A stretch of DNA of 64,000 bases from Anolis sagrei (GCF_037176765.1 NC_090024.1:242704071-242768070), one strand, 5' to 3'; positions 11,536-49,217 are shown, counted from the stretch's first letter. The notes: a model not told the origin generated them from the sequence alone. A program made the numbers and translations.

Positions 11536-11585
11536 CAACTACCTTCCTTTCACCTCGTAATAGTCGTTCCTATATTTCGACATGG
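11536..11585 (-). repeat. Single inverted copy of the 148-bp satellite segment, inside a MITE arm
   Basis: CAACTACCTTCCTTTCACCT through TTTCGACATGG is the reverse complement of a 50-bp segment of every unit of the array at 11749-13385. It is flanked by MITE-arm text: AAACTGCATTAATTC before, TGTAGATGCACCC after. It may be a relic of the progenitor of the array or a back-inserted fragment. Confidence 0.75.
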
Positions 11586-11748
11586 TGTAGATGCACCCTT
11601 AAGACAGCAAAGGGGTTGATATATATTGGGGGTGGAAAGATCTGCCCGGCTGCTCTCTATGCACTCTTTAGCCACGGTTTCTTCTCTCAGCCTTTGAGTC
11701 TGGGAGTCCTCAACACCTTTGCAATAATCTTAAAGAGCTGCTCTCAAA

Positions 11749-13385
11749 ACAGAAAGCTTCGGCCGCTCAGGTTTCTCTTCGCCAAACTTACGTTTTGGAT
11801 ACAGGTGCAGGAAGGTGTATCCATAGGGCTCCATGTCGAAAGATGGGTGCGACTATTAAGAGGTGAAATGAAGGTAGTTGAAACATTGCCCCTCGCTGAC
11901 CTGCAACAGGCCGCTCGGGTTTCTCTTCCCCAAACGTAGGTTTTGAATATAGGTGCAGGAAGGTGTATCCATAGGTTTCCATGTCGAAAGATGGGTGCGA
12001 CTATTAAGAGGTGAAAGGAAGGTAGTTGTAACAATGCCCCTCGTTGCCCTGCAACACACCGCTCGGGTTTCTCTTCCCCAGACTTAGGTTTTGGATATAG
12101 GTGCAGGAAGGTGTATCCATAGGGCTCCATGTCGAAAGATGGGTGCGACTATTAAGAGGTGAAAGGAAGGTAGTTGTAACAATGCCCCTCGCTGCCCTGC
12201 AACATGCCGCTCGGGTTTCTCTTCCCCAGACTTAGGTTTTGGATATAGGTGCAGGAAGGTGTATCCATAGGGCTCCATGTTGAAAGATGGGTGCGACTAT
12301 TAAGAGGTGAAACAAAGGTAGTTGAAACAATGCCCCTCGCTACCTGCAACAGGCCGTTCAGGTTACTCTTCCCCAGACTTAGGTTTTGGATATAGGTGCA
12401 GGAAGGTGTATCCATAGGGCTCCATGTCGAAAGATGGGTGCAACTATTAAGAGGTGAAAGGAAAGTAGTTGAAACAATGCCCCTCCCTGACCTGCAACAG
12501 GCCGTTCAGGTTTCTCTTCCCCAGACTTAGGTTTTGGATATAGGTGCAGGAAGGTGTATCCATAGGGCTCCATGTCGAAAGATGGGTGTGACTATTAAGA
12601 GGTGAAATGAAGGTAGTTGAAACATTGCCCCTCTCTGACCTGCAACAGGCTGCTCAGGTTTCTCTTCCCCAAACTTACATTTTGGATATAGGTGCAGGAA
12701 GGTGTATCATAGGGCTCCATGTCGAAAGATGGGTGCGACTATTAAGAGGTGAAACAAAGGTAGTTGAAACAATGCCCCTCTCTGACCTGCAACAGGCAGC
12801 TCAGGTTTCTCTTCCCCAAACTTACATTTTGGATATAGGTGCAGGAAGGTGTATCATAGGGCTCCATGTCGAAAGATGGGTGCGACTATTAAGAGGTGAA
12901 AGGAAAATAGTTGAAACAATGCCCCTCGCTGACCTGCAACAGGCCGCTCATATTTCTCTTCCCCAGACTTAGGTTTTGGATACAGGTGCAGGAAGGTGTA
13001 TCATAGGGCTCCATGTTGAAAAATGGGTGCGACCATTAAGAGGTGAAAGGAAGGTAGTTGAAACAATGCCCCTCGCTGACCTGCAACAGGCTGCTCTGGT
13101 TTCTCTTCCCCATTCTTAGGTTTTGGATATAGGTGCAGGAAAGTGTATCCATAGGGCTCCATGTTAAAAGATGGGTGCGACTATTAAGAGGTGAAAGGAA
13201 AATAGTTGAAACAATGCCCCTCGCTGACCTGCAACAGGCCGCTCATATTTCTCTTCCCCAAACTTAGGTTTTGGATATAGGTGCAGGAAGGTGTATCCAT
13301 AGGGCTCTATGTCAAAAGATGGGTGCAACTATTAAGAGGTGAAAGGAAAGTAGTTGAAACAATGTCCTTCGCTGACCTGCAACTG
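11749..13385. repeat. Minisatellite, ~148-bp unit, about 11 copies
   Basis: The anchor TCCATGTCGAAAGATGGG or a close variant recurs at 11830, 11978, 12126, 12274, 12421, 12569, 12716, 12863, 13010, 13158 and 13306, giving spacings of 147-148 bp. Each unit holds TTCTCTTCCCCA, TTTTGGATATAGGTGCAGGA, GACTATTAAGAGGTGAAA and CTGACCTGCAACAGGC. Because many steps are exactly 147 bp (49 codons), frames stay open on both strands; these are not genes. Units differ by scattered substitutions and a recurrent 1-bp change (GTATCC versus GTATC). Confidence 0.95.
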
Positions 13386-13435
13386 GTTGGAAGTCAGAGC
13401 AATGGGATGGAGCATCTATCTGTAGGTGCATTGAC

Positions 13436-13574
13436 ACCAGGCATGGGCCAATTTGGGCCCTCCAGGTGTTTTGGACTTCAACTCCCACAATTCCTAACAG
13501 CCTACCGGCTGTTAGGAATTGTGGGAGTTGGAGTACAAAACACCTGGAGGGCCCAAGTTGGCCCATGCCTGGTA
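13436..13574. mobile_element. Near-perfect palindromic MITE
   Basis: Two ~68-bp arms meet at CCTACCGGC: CAGGCATGGGCCAATTTGGG ... ACTCCCACAATTCCTAACAG, then the mirror back to GGCCCATGCCTGG. Related full or half copies lie at 16705, 16830, 31645, 40655, 45115 and 50000. No coding capacity. A transcript of this segment would form a long hairpin. Confidence 0.8.
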
Positions 13575-13864
13575 TAGACTCATATCAAACTGCAAGATGG
13601 AGTTTTTATGTTCTCCTATCCTTCCCAATTCTTGTCCCTATTGTCCTCAAAAATGAGAATGTTGGTCTGGGTTCGAGACCTAATGTTGATTTCCAATACT
13701 GTGTGCTGTTCTGGGTTCACGTTTGGTCAAGATTGAAGACTGAAATATTGAATTCCAATGCTGTGAGCTTGTTCTATGTCCCAAGTTTAGTCTGGGTTCG
13801 ATGCTGAAATGTTGACTTTTCATGCCAGGTCCCTGTTCTGGGTTCAGGTTAGTTGCGTTTTGTC

Positions 13865-14612
13865 GAAGTCCGAATCTACACTGCCATATAATCGAGATAA
13901 TCAACATTCTCTTCTTTGAACTGGATTATATGAGTCTGCACTGTCCTATAATCCAGTTCAAAGCAAAATGATCTGGATTTTATATGACAGAGTAGAAGGG
14001 GCCCTAAGGCTGGATCTACACTGCTATGTAATCCAGATTATCAAATCAGATAGTCCACATTATCTGCTTTGATTAGGATTATATGAGCCCACACTGCCCT
14101 ATAATCCAGTTCAAAGCAGATAGTCTGGATTTTATATGACAATGTAGAAGAGGCTTTAAGGCTGGATCTACACTGCCATATAATGCAGATTATCAAATCA
14201 GATAGTCCACATTATCTGCATTTAATTTGATTATGTGAGTCTACACTGCCATATAATCCACTTCAAAGCAAAATGATCTGGATTTTATATGACAGAGTAG
14301 AAGGGGCCCTAAGGCTGGATCTACACTGCTATATAATCCAGATTATCAAATCAGATAGTCCACATTATCTGCTTTGAACTGGATTATATGAGCCCCCACT
14401 GCCCTATAATCCAGTTCAAAGCAGATAGTCTGGATTTTATATGACAATGTAGAAGGGGCCTTAAGGCTGGATCTACACTGCTATGTAATCCAGATTATCA
14501 AATCAGATAGTCCACATTATCTGCTTTGATTTGGATCATATGAGTCTACACTACCCTATAATCCAGTTCAAAGCAGACGATCTGGATTTTATATGACAGT
14601 GTAGACAGATCT
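13865..14612. repeat. Tandem array of a palindromic MITE, 152-bp period
   Basis: The word AAGGCTGGATCTACACTGC begins units at about 14006, 14158, 14311 and 14463 (steps of 152-153 bp), with partial units before and after; nearly five copies. Each unit is internally palindromic (ATAATCCAGATTATCAAATC versus TTCAAAGCAGATAGTCTGGA). Single dispersed copies occur at 19030-19225 and 20090-20465, so a mobile palindrome has become a satellite here. Confidence 0.9.
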
Positions 14613-14614
14613 GG

Positions 14615-15214
14615 CCTAAGAAGGCATTGTGTAGGACGGCATGGATTTGGTATCGACCGCATATATCATGCTGGGTATGCTTTGGACAAATGTGTGTTTG
14701 CAGTGCGTAATGCCATTTATTTAACAAGACAGACAGACAGACCGGCACAGAAACAGATAAGAAATGGGAGAAGTAAATAAAAGGACATTGGAAAGCTACC
14801 AGGTGCTGAATTGTGAACTGTTTGGTGTTTGGTTCTACTGAGCAATTCTTTCCGGATGACAATGTCGTAGCCGGACTCCCTTCTCCAAACACCTCTGCCC
14901 TGTTTTTCCCTCCCCTTTCCTCCCGAAATCTGTGATCTGGTCCATAAACAAACCATAAACCTTGTACATAAGTCAAGTGCGCCTTCTTCTAGGGACTCGG
15001 CATCCAGAGCTGAAGAAGGGGGCCAAGGTTCTCTACCAAGACTCTTTTTGTATACCACAAACTTTTTGTATATTTTTAATTCTGCTGCAACATGATATTA
15101 AATTCATTTCAATTAAAAAAACAACAACAACCGTCTCGCCTTTCTTTGCCTTTCCTCCTGTGTCTTTCATTCACCTTGTGTGACGAATTCCATAGCTTTG
15201 AGACATGATATTAT
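14615..15214. other. Unique segment upstream of the mariner
   Basis: No mobile element is recognised. It contains a (GACA)n stub near 14730 and the ATTAAA described at 15097. This may be the distal 3' UTR of XKR7. Confidence 0.4.
15097..15102 (+). promoter_or_regulatory. XKR7: Candidate poly(A) signal ATTAAA
   Basis: ATTAAA in a unique T-rich context (CTTTTTGTATATTTTTAATT upstream) with an A-run starting at 15114. It is the best plus-strand candidate for the end of an extended XKR7 transcript. Confidence is low because the hexamer is common by chance. Confidence 0.35.
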
Positions 15215-15363
15215 ATGCGAGGGTTGAATGAAAAGAAATGCCTCCACCTTCGTAAATCCTCGACAGATGGCAGTACTGGTGTGCGGCAGGTACTGGCTTG
15301 TTCAGTAGACTCTTCTCTGCAGTTCCATTTGGGCGGGAAGCCTTCCTATTGAACGGTTGTGTT

Positions 15364-15838
15364 GTTAAATTTATTTACAGTTCTTATATTCCGCCCTTCT
15401 CACCCCGCAGGGGACTCAGGGCGGATTACAGTCAACACATATATGGCAAACATTCAATGCCAGTTTTGACAAACAACGTTTAACACACAAATACACCAAG
15501 GCTATTTAACTTTTTTTTTTTCTGGCCGCCAGGGGAGCTGCTGCTTTTCATCGTCCATCAGCGACACCGATGAAGTTCTTCCGCATTCCACATTCCCCGG
15601 AGTCTTTTTTCTTTATGGCCTCATAAATTAGTTAAATTTAGCCTCCCACACAAGGTGGTGCCTTATTTTCCTACTTGACAGATGCAACTGTCTTTCGGGT
15701 TGCAAAGGTCGACAACAGGCTACACAATGGCTGGACACCCACTCCAGCCCGGGCTGGCTTCGAACTCATGACCTTTTGGTCAGAGTGATCTTAATGCAGC
15801 TGACACTCAGCCAGCTGCGCCACAATCCCGGTGCTAGA
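15364..15838 (-). mobile_element. tRNA-derived SINE with L2-like tail, inserted in mariner
   Basis: On the minus strand: tRNA-like head with GGATTGTGGCGCAGCTGG and the B box GAGTTCGAAGCC, body with ACAGTTGCATCTGTCAAGTA, and 3' end GAGAAGGGCGGAATATAAG then CTGTAAATAAAT. The tail resembles the L2 end at 22140-22200 (GAAAGGCGGTATATAAATAC). Relatives: 32716-33205, 53725-55050 and 60355-61228. Confidence 0.85.
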
Positions 15839-15846
15839 CAGGGGCC

Positions 15847-15897
<51 letters not shown>

Positions 15898-15901
15898 GAA
15901 A
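15839..15901 (-). pseudogene. U6 snRNA fragment fused to the SINE 5' end
   Basis: The minus strand reads TCGCTTCGGCAGCACATATA, CTAAAATTGGAACGATACAG and AGAAGATTAGCATGGCCCCT, matching nucleotides ~5-65 of U6 snRNA nearly perfectly; the 3' third of U6 is absent. It directly precedes the SINE head in the same orientation. It lacks a U6 promoter and the terminator, so it is not a functional gene. The likely origin is template switching during SINE retrotransposition. Confidence 0.9.
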
Positions 15902-16009
15902 GTGCGAAGTATGGAACTGTGTGCAGACCGTCTGTCAATGCGACTTAAGCAACGTGCAGTCATTGAATTCTTGACATCAGAAGGTGTCACCCCAAAGGGG
16001 ATTCACTAC

Positions 16010-16440
16010 CGATGATGGAATTGAACCAAACTTGACATACAGAACTCCCACGGCCAACAGAGTTTGGTGGCCATTGATCTTGAGTTTTGGAGTTGTAGTT
16101 CACCTACATCCAGAGAGCACTGTGGACGCAAACAATGATGGATCTGGACCAAACTTGGCACTTATACTCAACATACACAAATGGGAACACTGGTGGAGTT
16201 TTGGGTTTCCGAGACTTATAGTTCACCGACAATCAAAGATAATCCTGAACCCCACCAATGATAGAATTGGGCCGAACTTCCCACACAGAATCCCCATGAC
16301 CAACAGAAAATACTGTGTTTTCTGATGGTCTTCAGTGAACTTCCCACACAGAATCCCACACAGAATCCCCATGACCAACAGAAAATACTGTGTTTTCTGA
16401 TGGTCTTCGGTGACCCCTCTGACACCCCCTCACAACCCCA
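16010..16440 (-). mobile_element. SPIN-like hAT fragment
   Basis: A minus-strand relative of 34849-35100 and 35355-35940, with the blocks ACAGAATCCCCATGACCAAC, AGAAAATACTGTGTTTTCTG and ACCCCTCTGACACCCCCT. A ~65-bp segment is duplicated in tandem (about 16274-16335 and 16339-16412). Confidence 0.65.
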
Positions 16441-16494
16441 CTAGGATACTGATCTAGGCCATCTTGTAGTCAATTGCACGTATTCCAATTATAT

Positions 16495-16704
16495 TATTGC
16501 ACTGCGCCATCTCCAAAAGCCTGATCCCAGAGCCAGGTTTTTACTCTCCTTCTGAAGGCTAGGAGGGAGGGGTCTGATTAAATGTCACTGGGGAGGGAAT
16601 TCCACAGCTGAGGAGCCACCACGGAGAAGGCCCTATCTCTCATCCCAACCTGCGAGGGGGGTGGGATTGAGAGCAGGGCCTCCCCAGAAGATCTTAATGA
16701 GGCC
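16495..16704 (-). mobile_element. L2-type LINE fragment
   Basis: Minus-strand coding remnants of the L2 C-terminal region (GAGGAGCCACCACGGAGAAG, CCTATCTCTCATCCCAACC, AGAGCAGGGCCTCCCCAGAA) equivalent to the DRAFSVAAPRLWNALP and SSGEALL segments at 27890-28020. Confidence 0.7.
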
Positions 16705-16885
16705 AGGAATTGTGGGAGTTGAAGTCCAGAACACCTGGAGGGCCAACATTTGCCCAAGCCTGATCTATAGGAATAATAGCCTTACATCAGAATAAGAGAC
16801 ACTGAACCTGTTTAACTTGAGTGCAATAAGTTGTGGGAGTTGAAATCCAAAACACCTGGAGGGCCAAAGTTGACCCATGCCTGGG
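16705..16885. mobile_element. Two half-copies of the ACTCCCACAATTCC palindromic MITE
   Basis: 16705-16765 and 16830-16885 each carry GTGGGAGTTGAAGTCCAGAA-type arms followed by ACACCTGGAGGGCC, in the same orientation. They are single arms of the palindrome described at 13436. Confidence 0.65.
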
Positions 16886-16924
16886 ATAAGGGATACCAAA
16901 CCTGTATGAGTTAAACAAAATAAA

Positions 16925-17208
16925 CAAATAGTCTGTGAAAGTGACTTCTCCGGACTCTAACTCATTCTGGGGTGATGACTGCTGGGCCCTTTGCATGTTG
17001 TCCCCTTCCTCCTCCATCCATGGGCTTCTCAGTGCCGGAGGGCAGGAAGAACTCTCTCAGTCTGGTCTGACATCAGGGCCATTGGTTGTTGTTCCTTTGG
17101 CCGCTGGTGGAGTTTCCGACCCAACAGGATGGGGAAACAAAGGATGGAGGGCGGAGAGGAAAAGCTGCCTTCCTGGGGACGGCCGGAGCCCGGCGACGAG
17201 GACGGGAC
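16925..17208 (+). promoter_or_regulatory. CCM2L: CCM2L 5' flank / presumed promoter and 5' UTR
   Basis: Unique, moderately GC-rich DNA directly upstream of the CCM2L start codon. GGAA-type ETS core words occur (CAGGAAGAACTC at 17043, CTTCCTGGGG at 17169), which would suit an endothelial gene, but such cores are frequent by chance. No TATA box is evident. The transcription start cannot be set from sequence. Confidence 0.4.
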
Positions 17209-45660
<28,452 letters not shown>

Positions 45661-45955
45661 GAAAGAGTCTAAAGAGAGGAGGAAGACGCATAGAGTTGTG
45701 GATGTGGTATATCTTGATTTTAGTAAAACTTTTTGACACAGTCCCCAAAGGTGTATGATGATGGAGTCAGTTTGGTAGGTGAAGGAAATGCTGTGGATGG
45801 AGTGCCTCTTGATTTCAACCCCATGATATTCTTGCATTAAAAGTGGGTTGGACAATTCTACTCTTAGATAGATAGGAATAATGCCATGTACCTTGATTTC
45901 AACAATTTCCCCCATGATATTGTTGCAATAAAATGTGGGCTGGACAAGGATACTA
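45661..45955 (+). other. CCM2L: CCM2L 3' UTR with poly(A) signal
   Basis: Unique DNA after the stop codon with AATAAA at 45927-45932 (context TTGCAATAAAATGTG). A CR1 fragment begins about 35 bp downstream, so cleavage would fall just before or inside it. Confidence 0.65.
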
Positions 45956-45964
45956 CTGTGTTAG

Positions 45965-46148
45965 GTTGATTGAGCTGTTCAGCATTGGAACTCTCTGCCC
46001 CGGAGTGTGGTGGAAGTTTTAAAGCAGAGGCTGGATGGCCATCTGTTGGGGTGCTTTGAATGTGATTTTCCTGCTTGTTGGCAGAATGGGGTTGGACTGG
46101 ATGGCCCATGAGGTCTCTTCCAACTCTAGGATTCTATGATTCTATGAG
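45965..46148 (+). mobile_element. CR1 LINE 3' fragment downstream of CCM2L
   Basis: TTCAGCATTGGAACTCTCTG ... GATGGCCCATGAGGTCTCTT and the ATTCTATGATTCTATGA end, about 184 bp. Confidence 0.9.
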
Positions 46149-46224
46149 TCGAACCTATGAGGATTGGGTTAATTGGCTGAACCCAAAAAGTACTGATCAA
46201 TGGTTTCTCCTCATCCTGGAGAAG

Positions 46225-46365
46225 AGTGTCCTCACTACCTCTGAGGATGCTTGCCATAGATGCAGGAGAGACATCAGGAGAGAATGCCTCTAGAACATGG
46301 TCATACAGCCCGAAAAAACCTACAACAACCCAGTGATTCCGGCCATGAAAGCCTTCGACAATAAA
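46225..46365 (+). mobile_element. Penelope-like terminus
   Basis: CTCACTACCTCTGAGGATGC, the loop CATAGATGCAGG and the end AAACCTACAACAACCCAGTG, then TCCGGCCATGAAAGCCTTCG. The GAAA element of the core is altered in this copy. Confidence 0.75.
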
Positions 46366-46449
46366 TAAATAAATAAATATTAGGCACTTTACAGAGAAAG
46401 AAGGTAGATTCACAGACTATATACTACATTGGTGACATAAAGGGGATAT

Positions 46450-46958
46450 TACATTTTACTCAGCACGTTCTTGTGAAATGCCGATTGTGCTTGAAATTTC
46501 TCTCTGAGTGATACGACGATCATCCTGAATCCATTTGTCAACCTTTTGCTTGTGAAACTCGGTGGTTGCTGTCACAGGACGTCCAACTCTTTGCTTGTCA
46601 CGCAAGTCAGATGTTCCCACCTCAACATCTTTAAAGTTACTCGCCCAACAATGCACAGCACTCATATCAACACAATCACCATAAACAGCTTGCATTCTCT
46701 ATTGAATCTCCTTTGGGGTGACACTTTCTGCTGTCAAGAATTCAATGACTGCACATTGCTTAAGTTGCATTGACTGACTGTCTGCACAGGGATCCATACT
46801 TCACACTTTAACAACACAACCATTCAATGCTAAGGGTTCCCGCCAAAAGGGAACTGTAGAGGAGAGTCTACTGAACAAGCCAGTACCTGCCGTATACCAG
46901 TACTGCTATCTGTTGAGGAGTTACGAAGGTGTAGGCATTACTTTTCATTCAAACCTCG
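46450..46958 (-). mobile_element. Mariner DNA transposon, 5' half
   Basis: On the minus strand, terminal DNA TTTGAATGAAAAGTAATGCC then the start of a mariner transposase: MQAVYGDCVDMSAVHCW, KQRVGRPVTATTEFHKQKVD and ITQREISSTIGISQERAE, the paired helix-turn-helix DNA-binding region with the GRP hinge. The DDD/DDE catalytic half is missing; the copy stops at a TAA and unrelated DNA. Compare the interrupted copy at 15215. Confidence 0.92.
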
Positions 46959-47084
46959 TCCATCTTTATGAACTTACCTGTGTTCCAGGTACACCATGGT
47001 AACAGGTGGCCCTGCTGATCTCCTAGGTTCAGGAGATTCCTCTGTGAAGGACTGTAGGGTTTCTCATTTATGCTGTGCACCTAC

Positions 47085-47290
47085 ACTGTAGTCTTAATGC
47101 AGTTTGGCCCCACTTACTGCCATGGTTCAATACGAAGAAATCCTGGGAGTTGTGGTTTTGCCAGGTCTTCGCCTTTTCTGCTAAAGAGGGTTAGTGTTTC
47201 ACCAAACTTCCTCCCCCAGGATTTCATCACATTGGGCCAAGGCAGTTAAAGCAGTGCAAAACAGTATTAATTCTATGGTGTAGACACACC
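47085..47290. mobile_element. Palindromic MITE (GTGCATCTACAC family)
   Basis: Ends GTGCACCTACACTGTAGTCT and TATGGTGTAGACACACC; arms include TCCTGGGAGTTGTGG. Confidence 0.7.
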
Positions 47291-47299
47291 TTGTACACT

Positions 47300-47930
47300 T
47301 TCAAGCATAGATGGAGCAAGCAAGCAACAACCAACCTTTGCAGAAGCTGCCATGGAACAAGGCTGCCCTCTGTTGGCACATTGGAGAACACGAGCCATGG
47401 AAAGAATAAATCAACCATAGCAGAGCACCTGATGAACCAACCTGGACACAGCATTTTATTTGAGAACACAGAAATGCTGTGTTCTCTCACAACCACCATG
47501 TCCGACTACACAGAGAAGCCATGGAAATCCACGAGAAGCATGTGGACAATTTCAACAGAAAGGAGGAAACATGAAAATGAACAAAATCTGGCTACCAGTA
47601 TTAAATAAACTCTAAAATCGCAACAGCACAACAGAGAGGAAACAAACAAGGACATCTAATCACCTCTCAACAAAAGTTTGCTCCAGGCATTGTCAGGTCA
47701 TTACATGCTAACCAAGGTGATCAGTTGAAACATTCCCACCTAGCTTCAGCAAACAAGAGTCCTTTGTCTCACCCTGGTCATTCCACAGATATATAAACCC
47801 TTTTTCCTAGTTCCAACAGACCTCACTACCTCTGAGGATGCTTGCCATAGATGCAGGCGAAACGTCAGGACAGAATGCCTCTAGACCATGGCCATATAGC
47901 CCGAAAAAACCTACAACATCCCAGAAAGAA
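47300..47930 (+). mobile_element. Penelope-like element, C-terminal coding end and terminus
   Basis: Longest copy in the window. The first part encodes (with small shifts) HGKNKSTIAEHLMNQPGHSI LFENTE, then a HREAIEIHEKHVDNFN-like end: the C-terminal portion of the GIY-YIG endonuclease of Penelope-like proteins. Then the 3' region with ACAAGGACATCTAATCACCT, the GATATATAAACCCTTTTTCC box and the terminal block with a hammerhead-like core at 47832-47866. 5' truncated. Confidence 0.8.
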
Positions 47931-48069
47931 TATATATTACCAAGTCTGCAAACTTTGTTTTGTTTGTTTGGTTATTTTTTAATGCAATACAACTGTTTTG
48001 GTTTGTTCCTGACATAATAAATAAATTAATTGAGTTCAGAAAGTAACCAAAACATTGCTTTGTGTCACT

Positions 48070-48262
48070 TTGGCAGGTAGTGATTGCAGTTTAACACCCA
48101 TTCAACTGCCATGGCTCAGCGCTATGGGAAGCTGTAGTTTTACAAAGGCTTTACCTTTTCTGCCAGAGAGAACGCTGCTGCCTTAGAAAGCTACAACTCT
48201 CAGGGTTCCCTAGCATTGAGGTAAACTGGGGTCAAAATGCATTCATTCTCCAGTGTAGAACC
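48070..48262. mobile_element. Palindromic MITE (GTGCATCTACAC family)
   Basis: Arms CCATTCAACTGCCATGGCTC / CATTGAGGTAAACTGGGGTC; ends decayed. Confidence 0.65.
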
Positions 48263-48459
48263 AAACAAGGTTTACTTTAATTGTGTTGTCCTCTTAAATA
48301 ACAAGTACCAATTTTGATGGAGGAAAGGGGGGATAATAAATAATCAAATGCATCTGAGGTCTCTGAAATTTCCTGACTTCGAAGTTAGTTGTTATACTCC
48401 AGAAACATTGTTTTTGTGGATGCCACAAGCTAGGTTGAATTGGTTGAAACTCTATGAAA

Positions 48460-48648
48460 TAGTCATTGAAAGGACAAGAGTTCCTTGTCCCACCCTGGTC
48501 TTTCCACAGATATATAAACCCTTTTTCCTACTTCCAACAGACCTCACTACCTCTGAGGATGCTTGCCATAGATGCAGGCGAAATGTCAGGAGAGAATGCC
48601 TCTAGACCATGGCCATATAGCCTGAAAAAATCTACAACAACCCATTCA
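48460..48648 (+). mobile_element. Penelope-like terminus
   Basis: ACAAGAGTTCCTTGTCCCAC, the GATATATAAACCCTTTTTCC box, CTGAGGA core at 48553, stem GCTTGC/GCAGGC, and the end CTACAACAACCCATTCATTG. Confidence 0.78.
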
Positions 48649-49217
48649 TTGAAAAACTATAGCAAAATGTTCTATGGTGGGATGTCCTGCAAAACCAAAG
48701 TTTTTGAAGTTTAATAAACTTTCCCCATGTTTTATGACAGAACCAATTAGGAAATGACATTTATAACCCAGGAACACAAATCAGGATGGATTGTGTGATC
48801 AAATCCACAAAAGTCAAACCACAGATGTGAAAGGGAGGACATATTGGACTAACTGCACAATTAAGACCATTTAAAATATTAGACCAAAGATGAAAAAAGA
48901 AATCGAGTTCCATATATAAATCCTTCCCTGGTTGGCAATCTATTGCCAAAAGTTTGCCGGAATAGGAAAGTCCCCATCTGCCACTGGAAAGACCAGAAGA
49001 GGTAAACATCGCCTGAATTCAAACTACCAACAGTGCACACATACTCCCTATTTTGCCTTTGCCCTGCTCCTATTCTCCAAACTCAAGTTCATACTTCATT
49101 TCACACGTAAACACTTCATTTATCGCATTCACGTGCTGGTTCTGCTTTGCATGGATTCAGCTCAGTGGGAGTTCTGCTTTGCATGCAGAAAGTCCCAGGT
49201 TCAATCCCTGACCTCCC

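Larger units (their letters stand above)
6944..15120 (+). other. XKR7: Putative XKR7 3' UTR (long, repeat-containing)
   Basis: Downstream of the XKR7 stop, 6944-7730 and 14615-15120 appear unique, and the interval between is mostly repeats described separately. ATTAAA at 15097-15102 is followed 10 nt later by an A-rich run, which would suit a distal poly(A) site. No convincing AATAAA is seen between 6944 and 7730. Long 3' UTRs are common in neuronal XKR genes. An alternative is a short UTR followed by intergenic DNA. RNA-seq is needed to choose. Confidence 0.35.
15215..16003 (+). mobile_element. Mariner DNA transposon, 5' part, split by a SINE-U6 insertion
   Basis: 15215-15363 (GGGTTGAATGAAAAGAAATG ... 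ACGGTTGTGTTGTTAAA) and 15902-16003 (AGTGCGAAGTATGGAACTGT ... GGTGTCACCCCAAAGGGGAT) are collinear with the uninterrupted mariner at 46958 down to 46450 on the minus strand. The terminal region plus the very start of the transposase is present and the rest is absent. The gap holds a SINE and a U6 fragment. Confidence 0.85.

Noticed and set aside
11749-13385. CRISPR-like array
   Set aside because: The whole ~148-bp unit is repeated with no unique spacers, and the host is a vertebrate.
11744-13566. Multiple 60-130-residue frames on both strands, looking like a repeat protein
   Set aside because: The tandem unit is often 147 bp, so frames persist passively; both strands are open, and units of 148 bp break the phase.
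15839-15901. Functional U6 snRNA gene
   Set aside because: Lacks the 3' third and the terminator, has no upstream PSE/TATA, and is fused to a SINE.
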